A stretch of DNA of 64,000 nt from Pokkaliibacter plantistimulans (GCF_003194385.1 NZ_LAPT01000005.1:29828-93827); one strand, 5' to 3'. Counted from the stretch's first letter, positions 33,374-43,202 are shown. The notes: a model not told the origin generated them from the letters alone. Numbers and translations: made by a program.

Positions 33374-34579
33374 ATGATGAATCCCCATCTCCAAGACCTT
33401 CAGCCTTATCCCTTTGAGCGCCTGGCAGCGCTCAAGGCCGGAACGACACCGCCCGCTCACCTGCGTCATATCGCACTGTCCATCGGTGAGCCCAAGCACG
33501 CCGCACCGGCGATGGTTGAACAGGCCATGATTAATGCCATTGGCGGGCTGTCTGTCTACCCTACCACCAAGGGGCTTCCAGAGCTGCGCCAGGCCATTGC
33601 CGGCTGGCTGCAACGTCGCTTCAAGCTGACTGAAGGCAGTCTGGACGCCGAACGTCATATTCTGCCCGTCAACGGCACGCGGGAAGCGCTGTTTGCCTTT
33701 GCCCAGGCGTGCATTGACAGCAGCCAGCCTGAACCCCTGGTACTCAGCCCCAATCCTTTCTACCAAATCTATGAAGGTGCAGCGTTCCTGGCTGGGGCAA
33801 AACCTTACTTCCTTAACTGCACCGCAGAAAACCAGTATCGCCCCGACTACGACGCCATTCCTGCAGAAATCTGGCAACGTTGCCAGCTGCTGTTTCTCTG
33901 CACCCCAGGCAACCCGACTGGCGCGGTAATGAAGCTGGAAGACTTTGCCCGCGTGCTGGAGCTGGCTGATCAGTATGATTTTGTCATCGCCTCGGATGAG
34001 TGCTATTCGGAAATCTACTTCGATGAGCAGCAGCCTCCGATGGGGTTACTGGAAGCCTGTGCCAAACTGGGCCGTCACGACTACAGCCGCTGTGCCGTTT
34101 TTCACAGTTTGTCCAAACGCTCCAATCTGCCAGGACTACGCTCCGGTTTCGTCGCCGGAGATGCCGAACTGATGACAGCTTTCCTTCGATACCGCACCTA
34201 TCACGGCTGTGCAATGCCGGTACAAGTACAGCAGGCCAGCATCGCTGCCTGGGATGATGAGCAGCATGTCGAACAGAATCGCGACCTCTATCGCCGCAAA
34301 TTTGACGCTGTGCTGGATATTCTCGGCGACGTGATGACAGTCAGTCGCCCAGACGCGGGTTTCTACTTGTGGCCGCAGGTAGCCGGTGGGGATGATGAAG
34401 CTTTTGCACGCGACTTGTTCAATGAGCAGCATGTCACTGTACTGCCTGGCCGCTATCTGTCTCGCGAAGCGGATGGTATACCCGGCGCAGGCCACGTACG
34501 TATGGCACTGGTGGCAACACTGGAAGAATGCGTGGAAGCGGCTCAGCGTATCCGCCGTTTCGTTGAGTCACGTCTCTAA
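33374..34579 (+). CDS. dapC: Succinyldiaminopimelate transaminase DapC
   Basis: PLP-dependent class-I aminotransferase of the succinylase branch of lysine/diaminopimelate synthesis. It is 401 residues, starting with the family-typical LQPYPFERLAALK and IALSIGEPKHAAP. The cofactor environment is NGTREALFAFAQ, LCTPGNPTGAVM and SDECYSEIYFD, with the Schiff-base lysine in FHSLSKRSNLPGLRSG. Its position between glnD and dapD, 2 bp after glnD, supports the substrate assignment over other aminotransferases. Confidence 0.94.
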   Translation: MMNPHLQDLQPYPFERLAALKAGTTPPAHLRHIALSIGEPKHAAPAMVEQAMINAIGGLSVYPTTKGLPELRQAIAGWLQRRFKLTEGSLDAERHILPVNGTREALFAFAQACIDSSQPEPLVLSPNPFYQIYEGAAFLAGAKPYFLNCTAENQYRPDYDAIPAEIWQRCQLLFLCTPGNPTGAVMKLEDFARVLELADQYDFVIASDECYSEIYFDEQQPPMGLLEACAKLGRHDYSRCAVFHSLSKRSNLPGLRSGFVAGDAELMTAFLRYRTYHGCAMPVQVQQASIAAWDDEQHVEQNRDLYRRKFDAVLDILGDVMTVSRPDAGFYLWPQVAGGDDEAFARDLFNEQHVTVLPGRYLSREADGIPGAGHVRMALVATLEECVEAAQRIRRFVESRL

Positions 34580-34621
34580 AATAGCCAGCCACTGACAAGT
34601 GCCATGACACAGGACTTACCG

Positions 34622-34966
34622 ATGATCACCCTGTACGGGATCAAAAACTGCGACACCATCAAGAAGGCTCGCAAATGGCTGGAAACCCAGCAGCTGGACT
34701 ATCGCTTTCATGATTACCGGGTGGATGGCCTGACTCAGGAACAACTGACAAGCTGGTGTGATGAGCTGGGATGGCAAGCGCTGCTAAACACTCGTGGCAC
34801 TACCTGGCGTGGGCTCAGTGACGAACAGAAAAACGATATGGATAACCAACGGGCGATTGCACTGATGCTGGAACAGCCTGCATTAATCAAACGCCCTCTG
34901 CTGGATACGGGCAGCAGCCGCCACCTCGGATTCAAAGAAGCAGACTACGCTCAGTGGCTGGGCTGA
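34622..34966 (+). CDS. ArsC-family (YffB/Spx-like) thioredoxin-fold protein
   Basis: Small thioredoxin-fold protein of 114 residues starting [20 protein letters not shown]. It has a single Cys where arsenate reductases have CX(2-3)C-type partners elsewhere, followed by [13 protein letters not shown] and the C-terminal IKRPLLD segment. ArsC/YffB proteins lie next to dapC, dapD or dapE in many gammaproteobacteria; the biochemical role of this subgroup is not established. The start at 34622 has AGGA 8 bases upstream; an in-frame ATG at 34604 has no such site. Confidence 0.88.
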   Translation: MITLYGIKNCDTIKKARKWLETQQLDYRFHDYRVDGLTQEQLTSWCDELGWQALLNTRGTTWRGLSDEQKNDMDNQRAIALMLEQPALIKRPLLDTGSSRHLGFKEADYAQWLG

Positions 34967-35026
34967 GTCAGCCGTCACTGAAGCCTTACCGTTTTTAATC
35001 ACAATGACAGATATAGGAGATACACC

Positions 35027-36064
35027 ATGAGCACATCCCACCTCGCCCTTGGGATTGGTATCGGCAGCCAGTCTCAGGCAGGAGCCTGGCTGGAAGTGTT
35101 CTACCCCTATCCCCTGCTGAATCCCACCGCTGCACTGGTGGATGTATTCAAGCACCAGCTGGGATACGAGGGTGGCAATCAGGTGATCGCTCTGGATAAG
35201 GACAGCATTCCAGCCCTGGCGACGGCCCTGACCCAGGCTGAATATGAGCAGCTGGCAGAACTGCTGGCCATCAGCCAGGATTCAGAACAGCCACTGGTAA
35301 TCACTATTCTGGAAAGTGATACGGCCCCTGCCAGCCTGGCCGAGGTGTACCTGAAGCTGCATTTGCTGTCGAACCGTCTGGTCAAACCGCACCAGCTGAA
35401 TCTGACTGGCATGTTTGGTCTACTGCCCAACATTGCCTGGACCAACCAGGGCCCGATCGCTCTGGACGAGCTGAATGATCGTCGTTTGCAGGCACGCCTG
35501 AAAGGTGAATGGCTGACGGTAGTCTCCGTCGATAAGTTCCCGCGCATGGCAGATTACGTCGTCCCTGCTGGCGTTCGTATCGGTGATGCAGACCGTATTC
35601 GTCTGGGTGCGCATCTGGGCGAGGGTACGACCGTGATGCATGAAGGCTTTGTCAATTTCAATGCGGGCACTCTCGGCACCAGCATGGTCGAAGGCCGTAT
35701 TTCTGCAGGTGTGGTCGTTGGTAAGGGTTCGGATCTGGGTGGCGGCTGCTCCACCATGGGCACCCTGTCCGGCGGCAACAATGTGGTGATCTCTGTCGGT
35801 GAAAACTGCCTGCTAGGCGCCAATGCCGGTCTGGGCATCCCACTGGGTGATCGCTGCACTCTGGAAGCCGGCCTATATCTGACCGGCGGCTCGAAAGTCA
35901 CTCTGCTGGATGACCAGGGCCAGGAAGTCAAAACCATCAAGGCGTCTGAACTGGCAGGGCAATCTGACCTGCTGTTCCGTCGCAACTCACAAACCGGCCG
36001 CATCGAGTGCAAGACCAACAAGTCAGCCATTGAGCTGAATGAAGCGCTGCACGCACACAACTGA
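35027..36064 (+). CDS. dapD: 2,3,4,5-tetrahydropyridine-2,6-dicarboxylate N-succinyltransferase
   Basis: Succinyl-CoA-dependent step of diaminopimelate synthesis, upstream of DapC. It is 345 residues, of the longer Pseudomonas-type DapD: an N-terminal alpha/beta domain followed by a left-handed beta-helix (VPAGVRIGDADRIRLGAHLGEGTTVMHEGFVNFNAGTLG, then VVVGKGSDLGGGCSTMG). The ATG follows AGGAGA by 6 bases. Its natural terminator directly downstream has been split by an IS4-family element. Confidence 0.97.
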   Translation: MSTSHLALGIGIGSQSQAGAWLEVFYPYPLLNPTAALVDVFKHQLGYEGGNQVIALDKDSIPALATALTQAEYEQLAELLAISQDSEQPLVITILESDTAPASLAEVYLKLHLLSNRLVKPHQLNLTGMFGLLPNIAWTNQGPIALDELNDRRLQARLKGEWLTVVSVDKFPRMADYVVPAGVRIGDADRIRLGAHLGEGTTVMHEGFVNFNAGTLGTSMVEGRISAGVVVGKGSDLGGGCSTMGTLSGGNNVVISVGENCLLGANAGLGIPLGDRCTLEAGLYLTGGSKVTLLDDQGQEVKTIKASELAGQSDLLFRRNSQTGRIECKTNKSAIELNEALHAHN

Positions 36065-36083
36065 CCGGTATAGTAGACGCACC

Positions 36084-36101
36084 AAACGGGGCCAGACGGC
36101 C
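36084..36101 (+). terminator. Left half of the dapD terminator, interrupted by the IS
   Basis: Bases 36084-36101 plus 37459-37466 rebuild a terminator once the IS and one target copy are removed. The 10-bp stem AAACGGGGCC/GGCCCCGTTT closes an AGAC loop and is followed by TTTTT. The IS is inserted in the upper stem and loop, so only a 4-bp hairpin (GGCC/GGCC) remains here. Confidence 0.85.
36091..36101 (+). repeat. Target-site duplication, left copy (11 bp)
   Basis: GCCAGACGGCC immediately outside the left inverted repeat; an identical copy is at 37448-37458. An 11-bp duplication fits IS4-group elements. Confidence 0.93.
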
Positions 36102-36151
36102 TAATGCCAATCAGTTAAGCCCAACAGCTTGACCTTTTGCGCCCTAAAACG

Positions 36152-36186
36152 AAAATCCGATGCTTGTTTTGAGCATCGGATTTTTT
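36152..36186 (+). terminator. Terminator-like hairpin inside the left end of the IS
   Basis: Stem AAAATCCGATGC/GCATCGGATTTT (36152-36163 and 36173-36184) with a 9-base loop and a run of six T residues ending at 36186, directly before the transposase ATG at 36187. It should stop transcripts entering from dapD, and in such transcripts would sequester the transposase ribosome-binding region. Confidence 0.8.
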
Positions 36187-37438
36187 ATGCGACTTTCCCG
36201 CGCCTTGGCACTGACTCACGAAGTGGCTTCTGCTACTCACTCCCTTGACGAGCTGGAGGCGCTGCTTGATCCAGAGCTGGTTAGCACCGCACTGGAAACG
36301 GCGGGAGTGGCGACTTTGCGTAAACGACGTCTCCCTCTTGAAGCCATGATCGGGTGCGTGATCGCCATGGCGTTGTTTCGCCGGATGTCAGCCTGGGATG
36401 CCGCGAGCCGTATGGACATCATGCTGCCAGGGCAAAGGCCATTGGTCGCGCCCAGTGCCATTGGGCAAGGTCGCCAGCGCTTGGGCAACGCTGCGGTGCG
36501 AGAAGTCTTTTCCCTGACTCAACAACGCTGGCATGCCAGCGCCAACCACCCCACGTGGGCCGGTTTGCGCCTGCTCAGATACCGGCTATCCCCAAGTTCG
36601 CATGGTCTGCCAGATGGAGCTGACCAGCCATATGCTGGTGAGTAGTGCTTTTGCCGGCTACCACAGCAACGAGATGAAACTGGCCGAACAACTGATCGAC
36701 AGTACACCCGATCACTCGCTGACCTTGTTCGACCGTGGTTTCTATTCACTGGGGTTACTTCATCGCTGGCAACAGACAGGCACTCAGCGCCATTGGTTAC
36801 TGCCGCTGCGCAAGGATGCTCAATACGAGGTGCTGCGTAAGTTAGGGCGCCACGATGCCATCGTCTCGCTAAAGACCTCGCCGCAGGCGCGTAAGCAATG
36901 GCCCGACCTGCCAGACACGCTACAGGCTCGGTTATTAAGCAAAACCATCAAGGGCAAAGTGCGGCAGGTACTGACCTCGATGATCGATCCTCTGCGCTTC
37001 CCACCCGACGACATCGTGGATCTGTACAGCCAGCGTTGGGAAATCGAACTGGGCTATCGAGAACTGAAGCAAGGCATGCTCGCGGGTCACTACACACTGC
37101 GTAGTAAGACGCCGGAAATGATTGAACAAGAACGGTGGGGCGTACTACTGGGGTACAACCTGCTGCGTTATCAAATGCTGGAAATGAGTCGCCACTGCCC
37201 TGGCATCTCCCCCTGTGAAATGAGCTTCACCGCTTGCACCTGGGCGATTCTGGGCTTCTTGAACGGGGTCTCTTTGAAGCATCCTGGCAACATCCCTCGC
37301 TACCTGGCCGAACTACAGGCTTCGGCCATGCACTACGTCCTGCCTCATCGACGCGAGGATCGCAGTTACCCGCGGGTGGTCAAGCCCAAGCCGTCCAAGT
37401 ATCCGACCAGAAATAAAAATGCCAGTCAGCTTAACTGA
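36187..37438 (+). pseudogene. IS4-family transposase, internal deletion plus frameshift
   Basis: Two overlapping frames together match an IS4 transposase. The first (from ATG 36187: MRLSRALALTHEV to [10 protein letters not shown]) runs to about 36580. The second resumes at [20 protein letters not shown] and continues through [16 protein letters not shown] (the YREK-type motif with the catalytic Glu) to 37438. Compared with E. coli IS4, about 25 residues between GLRLL and YPQV are missing, including the DGV/DGF-type motif with the first catalytic Asp, and the junction also shifts the frame. The enzyme should be inactive in cis. Confidence 0.9.
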
Positions 37439-37446
37439 CTGGCATT
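37418..37446 (+). terminator. Hairpin at the right end of the IS
   Basis: Perfect 12-bp stem AATGCCAGTCAG/CTGACTGGCATT with a 5-base loop, overlapping the transposase stop codon and the right inverted repeat. There is no adjacent T-run, so terminator strength is uncertain. Confidence 0.5.
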
Positions 37447-37447
37447 A

Positions 37448-37458
37448 GCCAGACGGCC
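37448..37458 (+). repeat. Target-site duplication, right copy (11 bp)
   Basis: Second copy of GCCAGACGGCC; the following CCGTTTTT is the right arm and T-run of the former dapD terminator. Confidence 0.93.
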
Positions 37459-37596
37459 CCGTTTTTCTTTTCTCTTCCCAACACCTACCCGGCATCACAA
37501 TGCCCGCCCTAGGTCTACTTTACAGTTTCTGCCATCTCTTTTAAGGTCACCATTTAGTGAACTCCATTCACAAAAACAACAATGAGATCGCTCTAG

Positions 37597-39189
37597 ATGA
37601 AACTGGCACACAAGGTAGGTATTAGTTACTTGCTCATCGGCCTGACCCTGCTCACTGCCTGCGGTATCGGCATTTGGGTAGGCAGATCACTCAGTCAGGC
37701 GCTGGATTACGTTACTGGCCCTGCTCGCGACCATGCTGACCACCTCACTCAGGGCAGCCTCTCCATTCAACGGCAGACAATTGCTCTCTATCGACTGCTA
37801 CTCGAACCTGACGACCCCGACGCACTGCAACAGCTGAAGGAGGCCAGCGACAGTGCAGAGCAGGCATTGAATGCGGTCTTTGCCAACGGCTTTCTCAGTC
37901 CTGATAAAGCCAAGCAGCTGGATAAACTGCTGACGACTTATCGCCACTCCCGAGATAGCTGGCTTGATCAGCGCTTTATGGGCGCCGTAGCGGATGGATT
38001 ATTCAATGATTTGAGCGATCAGTCCCTGCATCTGCTGGGTGCACTAAATGCACTGCAACAGGACAGCCAGGCAAAGGTAAATGCCTACACATCTACCCTG
38101 CCGGGCATCAAAACTCTTAGCCAGTCCATTCTCTGGGGTAGCCTCCTGGCAGGTCTCGCCGTCATCCTTCTGAGTTACTGGTTTGTCACCTCCTCGGTAG
38201 TAAGGCCGGTATTACTGACCACCAGGGAGCTGCAAAAACTCAATACTGATGATGCAGACCTCACCATTGCCCTGGCGCCCAAGAGTAAGGATGAGGTCGG
38301 TCAGCTGGCCCTGGCATTCAATGGTTTCGTCAGCCGCATACATCAGCTGGTGAGCCATATGCAAACCACCATGACCGATGTGATAAGCGCGAATAGTGAA
38401 GTCAACGCTCATAGCGTGCAGACTCAGCAGCGGTTACTTGAACAGCATGCTTCCATCGCCGATGCGGCCCATGCCGTCGTTGAAATGAGTCAGGGTATTG
38501 AGCAGATCGCTAACAATACTGGTCAGGCTTCCGCAGCCGCAGACAGCGTCCGCACTGCGGCACGTCACGCCGAAAACCTCACACGACAGACAATTGTCAC
38601 CATGCGTGAACTCGAAGTAGAAATTGAGACTGGTGAGAGCGTCAGTCAGCAGCTCTCCCGGGAAGGAGACAGCATCCGTTCCGTCCTTGATGTCATTCGT
38701 GGCATCGCCGAACAAACCAATCTGCTGGCATTGAACGCTGCCATTGAAGCAGCCAGAGCCGGAGAGTCCGGACGAGGCTTTGCGGTAGTTGCCGACGAAG
38801 TACGCACCCTCGCCAGCCGGACTGGGGACTCAACACAAGAGATCGAAGATATCATTCAGCGTTTGATAAAAGGCATGGAGGATACTCGTACCGCCATGGA
38901 GCGCAGCCGCAGCTGGGCACAAAAGGGCGTCAACAACGTGGATGATGGTGCTGGTGGATTAGGTGACATTTTGTCCAATGTGGAAAGCATTCACAGCATG
39001 AATGTGCAGATTGCCAGTGCGACCGACCAGCAGAATCAGGTCAGTCAGGCCATCAGCCAACGCCTGAGCCATATCCGTCAGTTATCAGAGCAGACTCAGG
39101 CCATGATGGAAGCTGCGCGCCATAAAGAGCAGACCGTCACCCAGAAACTGCGAGCGCTGGGAAGTGAACTCAATCAGTTTGTGACCTAG
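37597..39189 (+). CDS. Methyl-accepting chemotaxis protein
   Basis: Transmembrane chemoreceptor of 530 residues. First membrane helix at about residues 7-29, a periplasmic sensing region of roughly 150 residues rich in helices (TarH/4HB-like, ligand unknown), second helix near 186-206, then a HAMP linker and a long cytoplasmic coiled coil. The hairpin tip is the invariant [20 protein letters not shown] around residue 370-390. No CheA/CheW genes are nearby, so it feeds a pathway encoded elsewhere. It lies between the IS and the DUF815 gene, with no sign of an operon. Confidence 0.95.
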   Translation: MKLAHKVGISYLLIGLTLLTACGIGIWVGRSLSQALDYVTGPARDHADHLTQGSLSIQRQTIALYRLLLEPDDPDALQQLKEASDSAEQALNAVFANGFLSPDKAKQLDKLLTTYRHSRDSWLDQRFMGAVADGLFNDLSDQSLHLLGALNALQQDSQAKVNAYTSTLPGIKTLSQSILWGSLLAGLAVILLSYWFVTSSVVRPVLLTTRELQKLNTDDADLTIALAPKSKDEVGQLALAFNGFVSRIHQLVSHMQTTMTDVISANSEVNAHSVQTQQRLLEQHASIADAAHAVVEMSQGIEQIANNTGQASAAADSVRTAARHAENLTRQTIVTMRELEVEIETGESVSQQLSREGDSIRSVLDVIRGIAEQTNLLALNAAIEAARAGESGRGFAVVADEVRTLASRTGDSTQEIEDIIQRLIKGMEDTRTAMERSRSWAQKGVNNVDDGAGGLGDILSNVESIHSMNVQIASATDQQNQVSQAISQRLSHIRQLSEQTQAMMEAARHKEQTVTQKLRALGSELNQFVT

Positions 39190-39275
39190 GACGCTGCATT
39201 CAAACCGGCTGGTAGGCCAAGCGACTGGCCTACCTCGGTTCAGCTCAGTATGATGGGGCGCTGAAGGAGAGCCCC

Positions 39276-40052
39276 ATGTCATTCGTCAACTGGAAAACTA
39301 CCTACGCGGCAGTATGGCGCGCCCACACTCATCAGTTGCGGCCCATCAGTCGGCTCGATCCTGTTCGTCTGACATCCTTGCTTGGCGTGGAACGTCAGAA
39401 GCAGGCACTTCTGAGCAATACTCAGCACTTTCTGCAAGGCCAGCCCAGTAACCATACGCTGCTATGGGGTTCCAGAGGGACCGGAAAATCTTCACTTATC
39501 AAAGCGTTACTTAACGAGCTGGCCCCACAGGGGCTCAGAATTGTTCAGGTCGACAAAGAGGACTTACTGTGGCTGCCGGAAATTCTTGATCTGCTGGAAG
39601 CCGAACCCTATCGCTTCATCATTTTCTGCGACGACATGTCATTTGAAGAAGGTGAAGTGGGCTACAAGCCACTGAAATCCATATTGGAAGGCGGGCTGGA
39701 ACTCCCTCCTGAGCACGTGCGCATCTATGCCACGTCCAACCGACGTCACTTGTTGCCTGAACACATGTCAGATAATCAACAAACGCAGGTCGTGGATGGA
39801 GAGATCCACTACGCCGATGCAGTTGAAGACAAGATGGCCCTTTCAGACCGATTTGGCTTGTGGCTGTCCTTTTACCCAACCAGCTGGGACACCTACTTCA
39901 CCATGGTTGATCAGCTGTTCGGGGACGTTAACACTGACCGATCAGCGCTGCACCAGGCAGCCCGCCTTTTTGCAATGGGGCGAGCCAGCCACAGTGGACG
40001 CACCGCCAAGCAGTTCTATCAACATTACCTCGCCACTCTGCAAGATAGTTGA
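39276..40052 (+). CDS. DUF815 family ATP-binding protein
   Basis: AAA-type ATPase domain protein of 258 residues. Walker A is LLWGSRGTGKSSLIKALL (about residue 65). A Walker B-like stretch RFIIFCDDMSFEEGE follows, then the family-typical LKSILEGGLELPPEHVRIYATSNRRHLLPE. DUF815 proteins are widespread and often sit beside dapE, as here (3-bp gap), but no biochemical role is established that I know of. The separation from dapE is so short that the pair is certainly co-transcribed. Confidence 0.92.
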   Translation: MSFVNWKTTYAAVWRAHTHQLRPISRLDPVRLTSLLGVERQKQALLSNTQHFLQGQPSNHTLLWGSRGTGKSSLIKALLNELAPQGLRIVQVDKEDLLWLPEILDLLEAEPYRFIIFCDDMSFEEGEVGYKPLKSILEGGLELPPEHVRIYATSNRRHLLPEHMSDNQQTQVVDGEIHYADAVEDKMALSDRFGLWLSFYPTSWDTYFTMVDQLFGDVNTDRSALHQAARLFAMGRASHSGRTAKQFYQHYLATLQDS

Positions 40053-41192
<1,140 letters not shown>

Positions 41193-41193
41193 T

Positions 41194-41460
41194 ATGGCCA
41201 TACTGGCTTCCTGGCTCGACGCCATCAGGGCACGCAGTGAACAGCCATTGCGCTACCTGATCAGAATGCTGGTCGGAGCCCTGCTATTCTTTCCCGGGGT
41301 CGCTATACATATCGTGGCCCCCTGGTTCCACCTGCCACCTCAGACAGAGTACTGGGTAGGCACGGTGGGCATTGCCGCCGCAGTCATCGGAGGGCTGATC
41401 GCTTTGAGTGGCTACCTGATGATTTTGCTGATTTGGCTAGTACGCTTCCTGGACACCTGA
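41194..41460 (+). CDS. Small inner-membrane protein, unknown function
   Basis: An 88-residue protein with two clear hydrophobic helices (about residues 24-45 and 55-83) joined by a short HLPPQTEY segment. It starts one base after the dapE stop and is followed one base later by the next gene, so it belongs to the DUF815-dapE transcription unit. I recognise no domain. The tight packing and clean hydrophobic pattern support it as a real gene. Confidence 0.75.
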   Translation: MAILASWLDAIRARSEQPLRYLIRMLVGALLFFPGVAIHIVAPWFHLPPQTEYWVGTVGIAAAVIGGLIALSGYLMILLIWLVRFLDT

Positions 41461-41461
41461 T

Positions 41462-41827
41462 ATGCCCCGACATCCTGACATAGAAATCTATGTAAAAAAT
41501 GCCTCCGTTGAGAGCATCCGCTCCTGGCTGGAACAGTGCTTTGGCGAGCTGCCGCCGTTTAAGAAACGTGGTGACAGTCAGCAGGCCAAGGTTCAGGGAA
41601 TTCCGATCGTGATTGTAGAACGGGCAGCTGGTAAGGAGTTCACCAGCATTTGGTTTGACTCGGCAGCCACTCCCTGGGAAACCGATCTGGATTGCGCCAA
41701 AGAAGCCAGCAAGATGCTGTCCTGCCAGGTGCGCTGTATTCGCAGTGGCTGGGAAGAGCAGCAAGATCCGGATGAATGGTGGAAGGTGGACGGTGATGAA
41801 GTCACAGCCATCCTCTGGAAAGGCTAA
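41462..41827 (+). CDS. Conserved hypothetical cytoplasmic protein
   Basis: A 121-residue soluble protein beginning PRHPDIEIYVKNASVESIRSWLEQCFG and ending in a Trp- and acid-rich tail (DEWWKVDGDEVTAILWKG). No catalytic motif or named domain is recognised. It follows the small membrane protein by one base and is the last gene before a terminator-like hairpin, so it is part of the dapE operon. Mixed alpha/beta composition; a regulatory or adaptor role is possible but not shown. Confidence 0.78.
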   Translation: MPRHPDIEIYVKNASVESIRSWLEQCFGELPPFKKRGDSQQAKVQGIPIVIVERAAGKEFTSIWFDSAATPWETDLDCAKEASKMLSCQVRCIRSGWEEQQDPDEWWKVDGDEVTAILWKG

Positions 41828-41879
41828 TCGACGAGTTATCCCCACTTAGGGTTGATAGTCTTGTGGAAAAGCTCAGGAA

Positions 41880-41910
41880 AAAGCCTGAAAGCCACGTGGC
41901 ATCAGGCTTT
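41880..41910 (+). terminator. Terminator between the dapE operon and the DUF3010 gene
   Basis: Stem AAAGCCTGA/TCAGGCTTT (41880-41888 and 41902-41910) with an inner palindrome GCCACGTGGC. It has A residues before and CC after, so it is better suited to the minus-strand DUF3010 transcript but could serve both convergent genes. Confidence 0.65.
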
Positions 41911-41939
41911 CCACTGCTGACCGAGAAATACTCAATGTA

Positions 41940-42374
41940 TTACTCAGTACCTGCCAGCTGCTTGTTCAGCCAAGTATAGGCGGCAAGAAACGCTTCTTTT
42001 TGAAAGCGCTTGACCCCAATATCCTGTTCATTTACCGGAAAGCGACTTAAAACACTCTTGATGTCACTGGGTTCCAACAGCGTTGAGTTCAAATTTTCAA
42101 TCAGCTGAATAGCCGTTTCCATTTTAAAAGTCGCCCCCTCTCCAGCAAAACGTCCCTTGTGTGGACGACTGATCATGGCGACATGATCGACCTTGTAATC
42201 CTCAATCAGCTTGGCAAAGGTGAACTGGAAATGACGGATCCCCTCGGCGTTGGCATCATCTTTGAGCGTGATACGATTGGTACGGCAGGGTAACCAGTGA
42301 AACAGTCCACGGTCACGCTCTAGCAGTGCCACAATGGCCTCACCACCTTTAAACTCAACTCCACAAACGCGCAT
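41940..42374 (-). CDS. DUF3010 family protein
   Basis: A 144-residue cytoplasmic protein. It starts MRVCGVEFKGGEAIVALLE (ATG 42374, GAGG 6 bases upstream). The middle RHFQFTFAKLIEDYKVDHVAMISRPHKGRFAGEGATFKMETAIQL is the family core. The N-terminal nucleotide-like strand GVEFKGGEA suggests a RuvC/actin-like fold, but that is inference; the family has no known function. It is a single gene, convergent with the dapE operon. DnaA-box-like sequences lie on both sides. Confidence 0.85.
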   Translation of the reverse strand: MRVCGVEFKGGEAIVALLERDRGLFHWLPCRTNRITLKDDANAEGIRHFQFTFAKLIEDYKVDHVAMISRPHKGRFAGEGATFKMETAIQLIENLNSTLLEPSDIKSVLSRFPVNEQDIGVKRFQKEAFLAAYTWLNKQLAGTE

Positions 42375-42688
42375 AAGCACCTCTTCCAGAATAAGGCGTT
42401 CATTCTACTGATATCCGTCTCAGACCTCACCTGCACTGCCATCTTATCCACAGAAAATCTGGACAACCCTGTGAACAAGACAGCAATAGCGAGCAGAACA
42501 TCTAGATTCCGGTTGTTCTGCAAGGCAGGAATACTTTAGTCTAAGCCGCGCAAAATCGGGCTAATGCAGCACCCTGAGCAGCATCTGTACAGACACGTTG
42601 TCTGAGTGCTGCTTTTTCAACCATCTTCAAGCCTGACAATACGAAGCACCTCTACCAACTCGAATAGTTCTATAAACATAAGGTAAGA
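42375..42688. promoter_or_regulatory. Intergenic region with DnaA-box-like sites
   Basis: This 314-bp gap separates divergent genes. It holds TTATCCACA at 42444-42452 (matches the strict DnaA box) and TTGTTCACA on the minus strand at 42470-42478 (one mismatch). A hairpin (GCAGCAC 42566-42572 with GTGCTGC 42606-42612, inner CAGACA/TGTCTG) precedes TTTTT; on the plus strand it could act as a terminator or leader ahead of the thioesterase gene. No sigma-70 promoter was confidently placed. Confidence 0.4.
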
Positions 42689-43120
42689 ATGATGGTTACG
42701 CCTCACTACATGATCACCACAAGCGTACGCGACTATGAATGCGACATGCAGGGCATAGTGAACAACGCCGTTTATCAGAACTATATGGAGCACTGCCGCC
42801 ATGAGTTCATCAAGCAAATAGGTTTAGACTTCGCAGAACTGACCCGTGCAGGTATTCATGTTGTTGTTGCTCGTGCCGAGCTGGACTATCTGGCCCCGCT
42901 TAGCAGTGGGGACGAGTTCACGGTTGTACTCAGGGTTGCGCGCCAAGGCAGGATTCGAGTCATCTTCGAGCAAGCAATTCTTCGTACTTCTGACAATAAA
43001 CTGATGGTAAAAGGCCGCTTCACCTGTGCAGCCATGACAGCCAATGGACGCCCTTGCAGAGACACCACGCTACTGACTCCTCTGCTAGCGATTGCGGACG
43101 ATGTAAATGATGCAAACTAA
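42689..43120 (+). CDS. Acyl-CoA thioesterase, 4HBT/YbgC-like hotdog family
   Basis: A 143-residue single hotdog domain. The active-site region YECDMQGIVNNAVYQNYMEHCRHEF has the Asp of the DxxGxVxNxxY motif typical of 4-hydroxybenzoyl-CoA-thioesterase-type enzymes. The later VVARAELDYLAPLSSGDEF and KGRFTCAAM strands complete the fold. The substrate is probably a short or medium acyl-CoA, unproven. It stands alone, ending in a strong hairpin, and converges on the AraC-type gene. Confidence 0.9.
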   Translation: MMVTPHYMITTSVRDYECDMQGIVNNAVYQNYMEHCRHEFIKQIGLDFAELTRAGIHVVVARAELDYLAPLSSGDEFTVVLRVARQGRIRVIFEQAILRTSDNKLMVKGRFTCAAMTANGRPCRDTTLLTPLLAIADDVNDAN

Positions 43121-43136
43121 ATCTCCCGCACAGCAG

Positions 43137-43164
43137 AAAGGGCGCCTGAGCGCCCCTCCTTTCT
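43137..43164. terminator. Terminator between thioesterase and AraC-type regulator genes
   Basis: Stem GGGCGC/GCGCCC (43140-43145 and 43150-43155) with a CTGA loop, AAA before it and CTCCTTTCTT after it. It sits between convergent genes and could act in both directions. Confidence 0.7.
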
Positions 43165-43202
43165 TAGTTCAGCTTGCTGAACGCAGATCTCAAACAGCTA
43201 CA

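Larger units (their letters stand above)
36102..37447 (+). mobile_element. IS4-family insertion sequence (1,346 bp)
   Basis: Bounded by imperfect terminal inverted repeats: TAATGCCAATCAGTTAAGC at 36102-36120 and the complement of TAATGCCAGTCAGTTAAGC at 37429-37447 (18 of 19 match). Identical 11-bp direct repeats lie outside. The single gene is an IS4-type transposase with an internal deletion and frameshift, so the copy is probably not autonomous. E. coli IS4 is about 80 bp longer, in line with the missing segment. A terminator-like hairpin precedes the transposase start and another lies over its stop codon, both common in this family as guards against read-through. Confidence 0.93.

Noticed and set aside
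36533..36580. Programmed frameshift in the transposase, as in IS1 or IS3 elements
   Set aside because: No slippery heptamer is present and residues are missing at the junction; IS4-family transposases are made from a single frame.
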